This document shows positions 37,445 to 47,817 of a stretch of DNA of 64,000 nt, one piece after another (the stretch's first letter is position 1; each line of letters opens with the position of its first letter). The notes under the pieces are model-generated. The model was not told the DNA's origin and ran no database searches. It saw only the letters and a program-made list of their open reading frames with translations. This DNA is from Siansivirga zeaxanthinifaciens CC-SAMT-1. Lineage in GTDB: Bacteria; Bacteroidota; Bacteroidia; Flavobacteriales; Flavobacteriaceae. The DNA is taken from contig NZ_CP007202.1 in the NCBI RefSeq assembly GCF_000941055.1, forward strand, positions 120,001 to 184,000, read 5' to 3'. The translations under genes were made by a program, and so were the position numbers.

Positions 37445-39172
37445 TTAAAAATCGAACTTGTAAGTTGCCCCCGCTAAAAACTGAATGCTTTGTACCGGAA
37501 AATTCTGCCAACGTTGGTAACCTTGATTGGCAATATTATTAGCTTTTGCAAATACCGAAAACTGTTCGTTTATATGATAACCAACATGTGCATTCGCATC
37601 AAAATAACTATCTAAAGTAACGGTAAATGGCGTTGCAGCAATAGTAGGATCGTTTAAGAAAAACTGATCTTTACGTTCTCCCACGTAAAATAAATTAGCA
37701 CCCGCAAACCAATGTGTATCTATTTGATAGTCTACAAACAAAGACCCTGTAATGTCTGGTAAATTCCATGCTTCGGCTTGAGAATCTGTTGAATAACTAA
37801 AATATTCAGCCTTTAAACCCAATTTAAAATTTCGGTTTACATCAACGTTTAATTCACCAGAAAAACCGAAGGTATCTACGTTATCATACACAACTCCAAA
37901 CGAATTTCCGTAGGTATAACTTTGCGATGTTTTAGTGATGTCGTTATTTATAAACAAGGCTTTATTTTTATCTGAAACATAATGTCCGGCAATATTATAA
38001 CTCATATTGCTAGATAACTTTCCTTTTATACCGGCATACGCATTATAAACCTGATCGGTTGGCATAATGTCTAAAGTTGGCGATACAAAGGTGTTTTCTG
38101 AAGCAAAATCGTAGTAAGAATTCTGAATTAGATCGCCCTCAATACCAGCATATGCAATTACCAAATCACTAGCAACTCTGTAAGTTGCCGAAATATTAGG
38201 ATAAATATAAACACTACTTTTACCAGATACTCTATCGTTTAAATAATTTACAGAAGCCCCTAAATTAACTGTTAAATCGTCTTGTTTTAACTGATAGGTA
38301 GATGTAATTCCTAATTTAATATTACCATAATCTAGTGCATTTGTTTCACTATAATTAGTATCGAAACTACCACCTAAATAATCGATAACAACTTTGGTTG
38401 AGATTTCTTCATCTCCAAGCGGCACATCTACTTCACCGTTTAGAACCAATCTGTTTTCACCAGAACCTTGATTGTCGCCAAAACGTCTAAAAAGCACATT
38501 GGCTGTTTTTATGTAGGTATCTTCGAAAGTAATATCGCCACCCACATAGGCATTATAAAACGCATGACTTACATCGCTTATGTTTGCTTGAGCATCGGTA
38601 ATTTGTGATTGAGGCACCCCATACCAATTGAAAACTTGATGCTGAAAACCACCTTCGACATTCCAAGATAAATCGCGTAATCGGGTTGTATAGTTTAAAT
38701 TTATTTTAGAGTCTGAAAAATTATCATCGAAAGACAAACCTTCAATACCACCCGCCGATGAATGATGACTCACGTAACCACCAACACTTTCGTTTCTGCT
38801 TAGGGCATGATTTAAATAAACCTCTCCTAAAATTGTTTTATAAGTACCAACGCCTAAAGTTGCATAATTATCGAATAACTTATCTGGTTTTTCTTTTTCT
38901 ACAACCGCTGCCTTACCTTTTGCAGGTGTAAAAGTAGATGCTACTGGAAAAGAGAAAATATTGTACTTCACCTCCTTTTTTGTGTCGGTTGTTGCATCAT
39001 CTATACTTGGTACTTCTTTAACTTTAAAAGCATCAGAAATGGTTGGCGAATATGGTTTTACAACATCGATGACTCCTGTATTAATGGTGTCGTTTAGTTT
39101 CTTCTGAGAAAACACTAAGGTTACACTTAAAGAAAAAACGGCTAGAATTATATTTTTTATGTGCTTGCGCAT
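37445..39172 (-). CDS. Outer-membrane beta-barrel protein (TonB-receptor-like, no plug)
   Basis: 575 residues with a signal peptide ending VFSQ (about 22). A short N-terminal linker (INTGVIDVVKPYSPTISDAFKVKEVP) contains a conserved KPYSPTISDAFK segment. Amphipathic strands run through to the end, closing with a typical barrel ending, FLAGATYKFDF. It resembles the barrel of TonB-dependent receptors but lacks a plug domain and carboxypeptidase-like region. It is 53 bp after the large TPR gene and is probably co-transcribed, suggesting a joint envelope function. Confidence 0.75.
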   Translation of the reverse strand: MRKHIKNIILAVFSLSVTLVFSQKKLNDTINTGVIDVVKPYSPTISDAFKVKEVPSIDDATTDTKKEVKYNIFSFPVASTFTPAKGKAAVVEKEKPDKLFDNYATLGVGTYKTILGEVYLNHALSRNESVGGYVSHHSSAGGIEGLSFDDNFSDSKINLNYTTRLRDLSWNVEGGFQHQVFNWYGVPQSQITDAQANISDVSHAFYNAYVGGDITFEDTYIKTANVLFRRFGDNQGSGENRLVLNGEVDVPLGDEEISTKVVIDYLGGSFDTNYSETNALDYGNIKLGITSTYQLKQDDLTVNLGASVNYLNDRVSGKSSVYIYPNISATYRVASDLVIAYAGIEGDLIQNSYYDFASENTFVSPTLDIMPTDQVYNAYAGIKGKLSSNMSYNIAGHYVSDKNKALFINNDITKTSQSYTYGNSFGVVYDNVDTFGFSGELNVDVNRNFKLGLKAEYFSYSTDSQAEAWNLPDITGSLFVDYQIDTHWFAGANLFYVGERKDQFFLNDPTIAATPFTVTLDSYFDANAHVGYHINEQFSVFAKANNIANQGYQRWQNFPVQSIQFLAGATYKFDF

Positions 39173-39225
39173 ATTTTTTTATTTAAAATTTTAAATAGAT
39201 TTCAATTTCTTAAATCATGGTTACA

Positions 39226-42200
39226 CTAATTACCATCGGGTAAAATAGAGGCATTTGTTTTGGCTTCTTCAGCTTTTATTTTAGTTAAAACATCTTTAGC
39301 TTCGGTAACAACATCATCGAATTCTTTAAAATTATCGATAACACTTTCTAAAATATAAGTCGCTTGAAAAGCATCTTTTAAAGCATAAAAATTCTTAGCC
39401 ATTAAAACCAATCCTTTAGCACTATAATATTTATATCCAGAAAAATCTTTGGCTAATTTCTGTACCGTGGTGTTGGATGTTTCAAATTTGCCTTCTTTGT
39501 TTTTAAAATATGCGTTGTAATATAAAGCTTCGGCAGCTACTTCGCCCGTTGCAATTGTTTCAACTTGAGCATAAGCAGCTTTTGCTTTTGTTTCATTTCC
39601 TGTTTTAAAAGCCGAGCGCGCTATAATTATATGGGCATCGCTCTTTATTTTATTGTCTAACTTAGCGTTTGAAAGCACTTTTTCTGCATACAATACAGCT
39701 GTGTCGTAAACTTCTAACTGGTAATTGGCTTTCATTAAATTAGACTGAGCAAACACAATATTTTGCGGATAATTAGCTTCGGTTTCTAAACGCGTCAGTA
39801 AAGGCATGGCTTTTTTCCAACTTTTAGAATCTAAGTAAAACTGTGCTAATCGCGATAACGATTCTTCTGTAAACTCGCTTCTAGAAGCATTTACAACATA
39901 TTCGTAATGTGGTGCTGCATTTTCGGTAAGTCCCTTTTTGAAATATAGTTGCGCCACATAAAAATGCGCATTTAAAGCATGAATTCCGTTAGGAAAACTA
40001 TTTAAATAGCCATTAAACTGCTTGATGGCTTTATCTGTATTGTTATCTAAATATTGTTTTTCTGCGGCTTCGTAAGTGGCATTATCTAAATCGGCGTCGG
40101 TAACTTCTACATAATCTAAGGTTTTAACCCAAGAAGCATACTCATTTACACGGCCTAAATCGATATAAATTAAACGTGCTGTTGCTACAGACTGAACAGC
40201 TTCAGGCGAACCCGCATAGTTACTTGCTACCTTTTTGAAAATGGTAAGCGCTTTCTCGTTTTGATTTCCATTATAATATACTAATCCTTGACGCAATAAG
40301 GCTTTTGGGACAAAAGAACTCATTTTATATTCTGACTCTAAACGATTATAAACCTGATTTGCTTTTTCAATTTGGTTTGCTTTTACATAAGAATTACCTA
40401 ATTCGAACATAGCATCATCACGAAGTTTCGATTTTTGATATTCTGAAATAAACTGTTCCAGTTCTTTAATTTTCTTAGCATCTTCACCTATATACCCGGC
40501 GCTTATTGCTTTTTGAAAAAATGCATAATCAGAATCTATTTCATTTAAAGCAATGGCTTTCTCGTATGCTTTAATGGCATTTCTATATTCGCTTGAAACA
40601 AAATAAGCATCACCCAAACGCAAATATGCATCGTTTAATCGCACCTTATCTGCTTTGTTTTTCGATATAAAATCATTGAATGCCTGAGTTGCTGGCGCAT
40701 AATTTTTCAACTTAAAATAAGTATAAGCCAAATGATAATCTAAATTCTGGTACTCTGGCGTTTCGTTGGAAGCTGTTTGTTGTTGAAATTGTTTAAACCC
40801 AACTAAAGCATCGTCGAAATTGGTAAGATTATAATCTGATTCTGCCTTCCAAAACGTAGCTCTAGCCACAAAACGATTGTCGATAGCATTTTTTAAAGAA
40901 GCATCAAAAAGTTTTAAAGCTTCTAGATAATCGGCTTCGTTATACAATTCTAATCCTCTGTAAAAAGCCACTTTTTGGTATGCTGCTTTATTTTCGTAGC
41001 TATTTTTGCCATCTAACAGTTTTAAAGCTTCTTTGTAATTTTTTGAAGTGATATAAGAATCAATTAAAAGGGATTCAATCTCACTTTTATGAGTCGATTT
41101 CGGGTATTTTTCCAGATAGCCCGTTAATACTTGTGGTGCCGACTGGTACGGATTTCCTATGTCGTAACTAATTTTTGCATAATTTAAGTAAGCATCTTCC
41201 TGAATTTTTAAATCGAAATCCATTTGAGAGGCATTTCTAAAGGCATTTAAAGCCTCTTGTTTTTTGTTTAATTCGATATAACTTTCACCCAAATGGTAAT
41301 AAGCATTTTGAGCAATGCTATTTTTTCCATCAATAATTTTATTGAATTCTGAAATGGCTTTTTCGAAATTATTTTGTTTGTAATAAGCGTATCCCAATTG
41401 ATAAAAATCGGTATTATTCCATTTACCACGATTGCCCTTATAAGCCTGTAAATACGGAATAGCTTCGGCATATTTTTCTAAGTTGAAATAACTTTCACCT
41501 ATAATTTTAGATAGCTCCGATACTTCTGATGCATCACTATCTTTTAATCTAGCTTTGGCTAAATCGATTGCTTTTTCAAAATTTCCTAGTTTGAAATTTA
41601 AATCGGCTTGATAATACGATAGTTTTTCTTTGTAACGTTCTTGATTGCTTACTTGGTCGAAATATTGGTTAGCTTTATTATAATCGTCGCCTTCATAAGC
41701 CATATAACCAATGTAATATTTGGCCTGCGACCCATAGGTTTTAGAGTTTTCAACCCGAGAAAGATATTTTTTAGCATCATTGTATTGCTTTGCTGAAAAA
41801 GCAGAATACCCATTATTGAAGTTGAATTTTTCCTTTTCACTTCGGCTCAGAGCATATTCATCTACTTTATCGTACCATTTTCTGGCATAAGCATATTTTC
41901 CGTTTACAAAATAATAATCGGCAACATCGATAAATGCGGTATTTCTCTTGGTGCTTGTTGGATAATCATTTACAAAATCTTCAACTAATTTATCGGCATT
42001 TTGCTGATTTAAACGCACCGCACAATTAGCGATATAATAGGCGCAATCTGATTGTAACGTGGTTTCGTTAGTTGATTTTTTAACGGAAGCAAACAAGGTT
42101 TGAGATGCTTGATATTGCTTATTATTATATAGCGACAACGCTTTTTTATACGTTACTAAATTATTAGTGTAAGTGGCAGATTTCTGAGCCATTACCAGAT

Positions 42201-42249
42201 AACTAAAACTTATGGCTAACAAGAAGGAAACACTGTTTTTTAAAGTCAT
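39226..42249 (-). CDS. Large secreted tetratricopeptide-repeat protein
   Basis: 1007 residues with a signal peptide (SVSFLLAISFSYLVMAQ). It is made almost entirely of TPR and Sel1/YbgF-like repeats (for example YYIANCAVRLNQ, YYIGYMAYEGDDYNKANQYF, YHLGESYIELNKKQEALNAF, LRLGDAYFVSSEYRNAIKAYEKAI). It is most likely a periplasmic scaffold. It is divergent from ftsE across a 210-bp gap and lies upstream of the barrel gene on the same strand. No enzymatic domain is seen. Confidence 0.85.
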   Translation of the reverse strand: MTLKNSVSFLLAISFSYLVMAQKSATYTNNLVTYKKALSLYNNKQYQASQTLFASVKKSTNETTLQSDCAYYIANCAVRLNQQNADKLVEDFVNDYPTSTKRNTAFIDVADYYFVNGKYAYARKWYDKVDEYALSRSEKEKFNFNNGYSAFSAKQYNDAKKYLSRVENSKTYGSQAKYYIGYMAYEGDDYNKANQYFDQVSNQERYKEKLSYYQADLNFKLGNFEKAIDLAKARLKDSDASEVSELSKIIGESYFNLEKYAEAIPYLQAYKGNRGKWNNTDFYQLGYAYYKQNNFEKAISEFNKIIDGKNSIAQNAYYHLGESYIELNKKQEALNAFRNASQMDFDLKIQEDAYLNYAKISYDIGNPYQSAPQVLTGYLEKYPKSTHKSEIESLLIDSYITSKNYKEALKLLDGKNSYENKAAYQKVAFYRGLELYNEADYLEALKLFDASLKNAIDNRFVARATFWKAESDYNLTNFDDALVGFKQFQQQTASNETPEYQNLDYHLAYTYFKLKNYAPATQAFNDFISKNKADKVRLNDAYLRLGDAYFVSSEYRNAIKAYEKAIALNEIDSDYAFFQKAISAGYIGEDAKKIKELEQFISEYQKSKLRDDAMFELGNSYVKANQIEKANQVYNRLESEYKMSSFVPKALLRQGLVYYNGNQNEKALTIFKKVASNYAGSPEAVQSVATARLIYIDLGRVNEYASWVKTLDYVEVTDADLDNATYEAAEKQYLDNNTDKAIKQFNGYLNSFPNGIHALNAHFYVAQLYFKKGLTENAAPHYEYVVNASRSEFTEESLSRLAQFYLDSKSWKKAMPLLTRLETEANYPQNIVFAQSNLMKANYQLEVYDTAVLYAEKVLSNAKLDNKIKSDAHIIIARSAFKTGNETKAKAAYAQVETIATGEVAAEALYYNAYFKNKEGKFETSNTTVQKLAKDFSGYKYYSAKGLVLMAKNFYALKDAFQATYILESVIDNFKEFDDVVTEAKDVLTKIKAEEAKTNASILPDGN

Positions 42250-42459
42250 TAACGATTTATTTTTAATTTAAAATCAAAGATAATTTAATATAGATTTTAT
42301 AACGCAACAATCGTGCTATAATTATAAACCATGCCTTAAAATTTATAAATACACCGGCTACCACTTACAAACAAGCAAAAAACTTTTATCTCCTATTTTT
42401 TAACTTTCAACTTTTATATTTTACATTTACAACACTTTAAAAAAAATTAAATTTTATTT

Positions 42460-43143
42460 ATGTCGAATCCTATTTTAGAATTAAAAGAAGCCTCCATTTT
42501 TCAAGGTGATAGTTTAGTACTGTCTAATGTTAATGTTGAAATAAACAAAGGGGAGTTTGTATATTTAATAGGAAAAACAGGCACTGGAAAAAGTAGTTTT
42601 ATGAAAACGCTTTATGGCGATTTACCTTTAACCAAAGGCGAAGGCCATATTGTAGATTACGATTTAAAAAATTTAAAAGAAAAAGACATTCCTTTTTTAA
42701 GACGAAAGCTGGGTGTTGTATTTCAAGATTTTAAACTTTTAATAGACAGAACCGTTAACGATAACTTATTATTTGTTTTAAAGGCTACCGGATGGAAAGA
42801 TAAAACCGAAATGAATAGCCGTGTAGAAGAGGTTTTAACGAAAGTAGATATGAAAACGAAAGGTTTTAAATATCCTCATGAGTTATCTGGTGGAGAACAA
42901 CAACGTATTGCCATTGCCAGAGCTCTACTTAACAATCCTGAGCTTATTTTAGCCGACGAACCTACTGGAAATTTAGACCCACAAACAAGTATCGAAGTGA
43001 TGGAGGTGCTTCAAGATATTAATAAAAACGGTAACACCATTTTAATGGCTACGCACGATTATGCTTTATTGCTAAAATACCCAAGCAAAACACTAAAATG
43101 TGATGATAGCCAGATTTATGAAGTCGTGCAGAGAAAGGGGTAA
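42460..43143 (+). CDS. ftsE: Cell-division ABC transporter ATP-binding protein FtsE
   Basis: 227 residues. Walker A GKTGTGKS (38-45), Q-loop VFQDFKLL, signature LSGGEQQ (142-148) and Walker B LILADEPT (162-169). The segment [25 protein letters not shown] is typical of flavobacterial FtsE. FtsE pairs with FtsX to control peptidoglycan hydrolases at the septum; no ftsX lies next to it. The polysaccharide locus begins right after its stop codon. Confidence 0.88.
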   Translation: MSNPILELKEASIFQGDSLVLSNVNVEINKGEFVYLIGKTGTGKSSFMKTLYGDLPLTKGEGHIVDYDLKNLKEKDIPFLRRKLGVVFQDFKLLIDRTVNDNLLFVLKATGWKDKTEMNSRVEEVLTKVDMKTKGFKYPHELSGGEQQRIAIARALLNNPELILADEPTGNLDPQTSIEVMEVLQDINKNGNTILMATHDYALLLKYPSKTLKCDDSQIYEVVQRKG

Positions 43144-43144
43144 C

Positions 43145-43882
43145 ATGTACAATTCCATAAAAAACATAGCTAAATCTATTATTCCTAAAAAATTACTCTT
43201 TGAAAACGAATTATTTTTAAGACGTTTTTATGGCATTTTTTTTAATGGGAAAAACCATGAATGCAACATTTGTAATCACAAAATTAGTCGTTTTATAAAC
43301 TTAAACGGATACGACTTGCTTTGTCCCTACTGTGGAAGTTTATCAAGAACCCGAAGATTATATCAAATTATAAACAATGAAGGGATAAAAGGCAATATTT
43401 TGCATTTTTCGCCAACACGCTGTTTATATAGAACTCTTAAGAAGGATGGACAAATAACTTACTTTAGCACCGATTTTGAAAATGAATTTTTAGCCGATTA
43501 CAAATTTGACATTACCAACATAAATCAAGAAGATGACAAATTTGATTATATAATCTGTTATCATATACTTGAACATATTACCGCCGACAAAAAAGCTATG
43601 AAAGAACTCTATAGAGTTTTAAAACCTGGAGGTAAAGTTTTTATTCAAACCCCTTTTAAAGAAGGCGATATTTATGAAGACGACACTATTGTTAACCCCA
43701 AGGAGCGCGAAAAACATTTTGGACAAAACGATCATGTTCGAATTTATTCAATTGAAGGCCTAAAAAACAGATTAACACAACATTTATTTAAGGTTAAAAT
43801 TAAACACTTCAATGAAAATAAAGATGACTTCTATCATGGATTTATTTCGCCAGAAACTGTTTTAATTGCGAGTAAGTTATGA
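43145..43882 (+). CDS. Methyltransferase with N-terminal zinc-ribbon-like motif
   Basis: Start at 43145 (MYNSIKNIAKSIIPKKLL) is chosen because longer frames would overlap ftsE; this gives 245 residues. Two Cys pairs, CNICNHKISRF and LLCPYCGSLSRTRRL (about 39-70), likely bind zinc. A class I methyltransferase domain follows (FDYIICYHILEHITADKKAMKELYRVLKPGGKVFIQTP). First gene of the polysaccharide locus, 1 bp after ftsE and overlapping the next gene by 4 bp. A sugar or lipid-linked glycan substrate is inferred from context. Confidence 0.8.
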   Translation: MYNSIKNIAKSIIPKKLLFENELFLRRFYGIFFNGKNHECNICNHKISRFINLNGYDLLCPYCGSLSRTRRLYQIINNEGIKGNILHFSPTRCLYRTLKKDGQITYFSTDFENEFLADYKFDITNINQEDDKFDYIICYHILEHITADKKAMKELYRVLKPGGKVFIQTPFKEGDIYEDDTIVNPKEREKHFGQNDHVRIYSIEGLKNRLTQHLFKVKIKHFNENKDDFYHGFISPETVLIASKL

Positions 43883-44850
43883 GACTAATTACGAGTGACG
43901 ACATTATTGACACCTACATAAAACTTCACCAAAGAGGTTTAAGTTTTATAACTTCAAAATTTAATTTCAATCAATTAAAAAGAGCTAAAACAGCCTTTAA
44001 TCATAATACAATAAAAACTTCTAATTGGTGGGATATCCCATCTATAAAAGAGCGTTGGAATTTATTAGTTACTGGAAATAAAAAACTAGATTTTATAGAT
44101 TTCACAATAGAAAACTACTTAAATGAGGCGCAAAATTTAAGTATGCTTTCTTTAGGTAGTGGGAATTGTGAAACCGAGCTAAAGTTTGCAAAACACAAAG
44201 CTTTGAAATTAATTACATGCATCGATATTTCCGACATTCCGCTAAAAAAAGCAAAAGAAATAGCGGACTTAAACGAACTAGATAATATTGAGTTTAAAGT
44301 AAAAAATGTAAATGATTTTCAATTTCCAATAAAAAAATATGATATCGTATATTTTAGAGCTTCTTTACATCACTTTAAAAACATTGAAAGCTTAGTAGGC
44401 CTGCAAATAAATAATTCTTTAAAAGAAAACGGCTTTCTAATAATTGATGAATATGTGGGACCTAATAGACTTCAATTCCCAAAAAAACAAATAACTGCTA
44501 TTAACCAAGCATTAAAAATAATACCAAAAGAATACAGAAAAAGATTCAACTTAAATTTATTAAAAAATAAAGTTTCTGGCTCTGGTATTTTAAGAATGAT
44601 TATCGCAGATCCCTCAGAATGTATCGAATCGGCAAATATTTTACCAAACATTCACAAGAATTACAATACAATTTACGAAGCTAATTATGGTGGTAATATT
44701 TTAATGCCGGTTCTTAAAGATATTGCACATCATTTTACATACTTAACTGAGGATAAAGAATTAGTATTGAACAAACTCTATAATTTTGAGGACGAATATT
44801 TAAAAAACAATCCAAGTAATTTTGTCTTTGGAATTTACCAGAAAAAATAA
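43879..44850 (+). CDS. Class I SAM-dependent methyltransferase
   Basis: 323 residues with motif I SMLSLGSGNCETELKFA (about 91-107), ITCIDISDIPLKKAKEIA, and a later FRASLHHFKNIESLVGLQI segment (about 160). It overlaps the preceding methyltransferase gene by 4 bp (ATGA), so translation is probably coupled. The C-terminal part has no clear match. Role in glycan modification is inferred from neighbours. Confidence 0.78.
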   Translation: MRLITSDDIIDTYIKLHQRGLSFITSKFNFNQLKRAKTAFNHNTIKTSNWWDIPSIKERWNLLVTGNKKLDFIDFTIENYLNEAQNLSMLSLGSGNCETELKFAKHKALKLITCIDISDIPLKKAKEIADLNELDNIEFKVKNVNDFQFPIKKYDIVYFRASLHHFKNIESLVGLQINNSLKENGFLIIDEYVGPNRLQFPKKQITAINQALKIIPKEYRKRFNLNLLKNKVSGSGILRMIIADPSECIESANILPNIHKNYNTIYEANYGGNILMPVLKDIAHHFTYLTEDKELVLNKLYNFEDEYLKNNPSNFVFGIYQKK

Positions 44851-44852
44851 AA

Positions 44853-45743
44853 ATGCTATCCATTCTAATCCCTACATATAATTATAATGTTTACCCACTA
44901 GCTAGTGAATTAGAAAAACAAGCCCTTGATGCAAATATTGAATTTGAAATTATTTGTTTTGATGATGGATCTAAATCCGATATAAACAATGAAAACAATA
45001 AAATAAATAAGCTACAACATTCGAAATTTTTAGAAAACAAAAAAAATGTTGGTTTAAGCAATAACAGAAATTTACTTGCCGAAGCTTCAAAATTTGAAAA
45101 CTTATTGTTTATAGATGGGGATTCTATTTTACCAAATTCTTATTTTATAATGAATTATGTTGAGGCTTTAAAAAGCAACAACCAAGTAATTTATGGCGGC
45201 AGAATACATCCAGAGAAAGCAGAAGTCAACAGAACATTACGTTGGAAATATGGCAAATATATTGAAGATCAAACCGATTTAAATAGAAAAAAAAACATCT
45301 ATAAATCTGTACTATTCAACAATACGCTAATAAAAAAAACGCTGTTTAATAAAATTAAATTTGAAGAAAATATTATTCAATACGGGCATGAGGACACTGT
45401 TTTTGCATACAAAATTAGTGTGATTAAAACCTCTGTTTTACATATCGACAATCCAGTTTTGCATGGCGACATAGACCTTAACGAAGTTTATTTAAAAAAA
45501 ACGGAAAAAGCATTAGAAAATTTAAATTTCATATACAAAAACAATTTAATTGATTATAAGTTTATTACTTTTTTAAAACTTTTTAAAAAAACAGAAAAAA
45601 TTAAACTAAACTATCTTTTATCACTTTTTTACAAACTATTCAACAAGTTTTTAACTCATAATTTAACTTCTAAAAACCCGTCCCTATTTGTTTTTAATCT
45701 CTTTAGAATAAGTTACTTTAGCTATATAAATTTAAAAAAATAA
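44853..45743 (+). CDS. Glycosyltransferase family 2
   Basis: 296 residues with a GT-A fold start (MLSILIPTYNYNVYPLASELEKQ), acceptor-side FDDGSKSD, NVGLSNNRN and a DGD metal-binding motif (LLFIDGDSILP, about 89). The C-terminal third is Lys-rich without membrane segments. It starts 2 bp after the methyltransferase gene and overlaps the next glycosyltransferase by 1 bp. Confidence 0.85.
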   Translation: MLSILIPTYNYNVYPLASELEKQALDANIEFEIICFDDGSKSDINNENNKINKLQHSKFLENKKNVGLSNNRNLLAEASKFENLLFIDGDSILPNSYFIMNYVEALKSNNQVIYGGRIHPEKAEVNRTLRWKYGKYIEDQTDLNRKKNIYKSVLFNNTLIKKTLFNKIKFEENIIQYGHEDTVFAYKISVIKTSVLHIDNPVLHGDIDLNEVYLKKTEKALENLNFIYKNNLIDYKFITFLKLFKKTEKIKLNYLLSLFYKLFNKFLTHNLTSKNPSLFVFNLFRISYFSYINLKK

Positions 45744-46660
45744 TGCCTTTTTTTTCAGTAATTATTCCATTATATAATAAAGAGAAATATATAAAGCATA
45801 CTTTAAATAGTGTACTTAACCAGACTTTTGAGGATTTTGAAATTATAATTATTAATGACGGCAGCACAGATGGTAGTTTAAAAATTGTACAGGAATTTAA
45901 AGATGCTAGAATAAAAATTATAAATCAAAAAAACAAAGGTTTATGTTATAGCAGAAATACTGGAATTAAAAATGCGCTTTCAAATTTTATTGCGCTTTTG
46001 GATGCTGATGATTTATGGATGAAAGACTATTTAGAGACAAACTTTAAATTGATTCAAGCACAAAAAAAAGATTTTGTTTTTGCTACTAATGTTAAACTTT
46101 TAAATTCAAAAACAAATCCTATTTTAAATGTTACAAATTTTGAAGAGCATAATATTAATTTAATAGAAAACTATTTTAGCCTTCAAAAAAATATCATGGG
46201 ACCTAGTTCTTTAGTTATAAAAAAAACTGTATTTGAAGTAGTTGGATATTTTGATGAAACCATTAATTATGGTGAGGAAGACGATTTTTATATTAGATGT
46301 TTTAACAAGTATCGATTAGTCTATTATAACCAACCAAAAATATATTACAGAATAGGTATTGAAGAACAACTAACTAGACCCAATCCTAATTTTGAAAGAA
46401 GAATACCTAATTATGAGGCATATTTAAAGATTTACAAAAACAACAAAGATTTGACAAAATTTATTGATTATGTTTATTATAGAATGGTAATCTTATATAA
46501 AATGGAACTGAATTATGAGTTGGTAAAATTCTATAAGGCTAAAGTAAATCCAAAAAATTTATTCTTAATAAAAAGGATAAAATTTTATCTACCTACAAAG
46601 GCTTTTTATTTTACTAAAAAAATTTATGTTGGTTTTCTAGAATATCTATCCATTTATTAG
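45743..46660 (+). CDS. Glycosyltransferase family 2
   Basis: 305 residues: FSVIIPLYNKEKYIKHTLNSVLNQTFEDFEIIIINDGSTDGS at the N-terminus and the DXD motif LLDADDLW (about 91-98), with EEDDFYIRCF as the catalytic-base region. Its 3' end overlaps the opposite-strand glycosyltransferase (46614-47690) by 47 bp, an unusual tail-to-tail arrangement. Confidence 0.88.
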   Translation: MPFFSVIIPLYNKEKYIKHTLNSVLNQTFEDFEIIIINDGSTDGSLKIVQEFKDARIKIINQKNKGLCYSRNTGIKNALSNFIALLDADDLWMKDYLETNFKLIQAQKKDFVFATNVKLLNSKTNPILNVTNFEEHNINLIENYFSLQKNIMGPSSLVIKKTVFEVVGYFDETINYGEEDDFYIRCFNKYRLVYYNQPKIYYRIGIEEQLTRPNPNFERRIPNYEAYLKIYKNNKDLTKFIDYVYYRMVILYKMELNYELVKFYKAKVNPKNLFLIKRIKFYLPTKAFYFTKKIYVGFLEYLSIY

Positions 46661-47690
46661 TAACTACATCCTCAGAAAATCGATCTAAGTCTTTGTGAGT
46701 ATTTTGTTCTAAATTATTGTAAAAATGGTTATCTAGCAATTTATTGAGCGCCAGTGTTAGTTGCTGTTCATTCTGGTTATCTACCAATAAACCATTAATA
46801 TAATTTTGTATAATCTCACTAGGCCCGCTTTTGCAATTAAACGCAATAACTGGTGTATTTAAAAATAAAGATTCCACCAATACCATTGGAAAACCTTCAA
46901 TTTTACTAGTAAGAACCAAAGCTTTAGCATTACTTATTAATTCATTTGGGTTTTTAGTAAAAGGTATTAACTCTACATGTTTACCCATAGATAGTTCCGA
47001 AATTAACAACTCTAAATTTAATTTCTCACTTCCACTTCCTAAAATAACTAGCTTAACGTTACTATTTGGCAAATGAGATTTTGAAAAATTCTTAATCAAT
47101 TTATCAAACTGTTTTATTTTAGTTAATCTTCCAACCCCTATAATATAATCATAATCATATACTTTTTTGTCCGAACTATACTTATTAGGTATGGTATAAT
47201 TATAAACTACGGTGCTTTTTAAAAATAATTTATTTTCTAATTTATTTTTAATTTCATTACAAACCGAAACAAACATTCTATTTTTAACATGCGGAAATAA
47301 TGAAGCCCAAGGAAATTTTAAGAATGAAAAATAATAGGATAAATCGTAATTATGTACACAATAAATTATAGTTTCATTTTTAAAAATAAACTTAGAAAAC
47401 ACTATTTCCTTTAAATATTTATTTCTAACTCTATGATCTATAATGACATCAAATTTATTTAAGGAAAAATACTTTTTAAATTTTAAAAGGGACAGAAGTT
47501 TGTTATTTGATTTTTTTACTAATCCAAAGTTATAAAGCGCTCCTTCAAATTGATAATCAATAAAATCTGTCATTGACACTATGTGAATTTCATAGCCTTT
47601 TTTACTTAATGAGATTGACATATTTGCCGCAACCTTTTCTGCACCTCCAAAACTAAGACTATCAGAAATAATACACACTTTTTTACTCAT
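46614..47690 (-). CDS. Glycosyltransferase family 4 (GT-B)
   Basis: 358 residues. N-terminal Gly-rich loop SDSLSFGGAEKVAANMSISLSKKGYEIHIVS and C-terminal nucleotide-sugar site with IIGVGRLTKIKQFDKLI, LGSGSEKLNLE, and SKIEGFPMVLVESLFLNTPVIAFNCKSGPSEI (E-x7-E motif, about 270-300). Retaining GT4 of the capsular/O-antigen type. Minus strand between plus-strand glycosyltransferases. Confidence 0.88.
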   Translation of the reverse strand: MSKKVCIISDSLSFGGAEKVAANMSISLSKKGYEIHIVSMTDFIDYQFEGALYNFGLVKKSNNKLLSLLKFKKYFSLNKFDVIIDHRVRNKYLKEIVFSKFIFKNETIIYCVHNYDLSYYFSFLKFPWASLFPHVKNRMFVSVCNEIKNKLENKLFLKSTVVYNYTIPNKYSSDKKVYDYDYIIGVGRLTKIKQFDKLIKNFSKSHLPNSNVKLVILGSGSEKLNLELLISELSMGKHVELIPFTKNPNELISNAKALVLTSKIEGFPMVLVESLFLNTPVIAFNCKSGPSEIIQNYINGLLVDNQNEQQLTLALNKLLDNHFYNNLEQNTHKDLDRFSEDVVTNKWIDILENQHKFF

Positions 47691-47817
47691 ATTTCAAAAA
47701 ACTATCTACTTAAATAAAATTTAATTTCATTAAAAAAATTACAATGTATATAAAATTAAAAAAAGCTTATAACTTTACTAATTAATAGCTCTCTTTTATC
47801 ATTTAAAAAATTTATTC

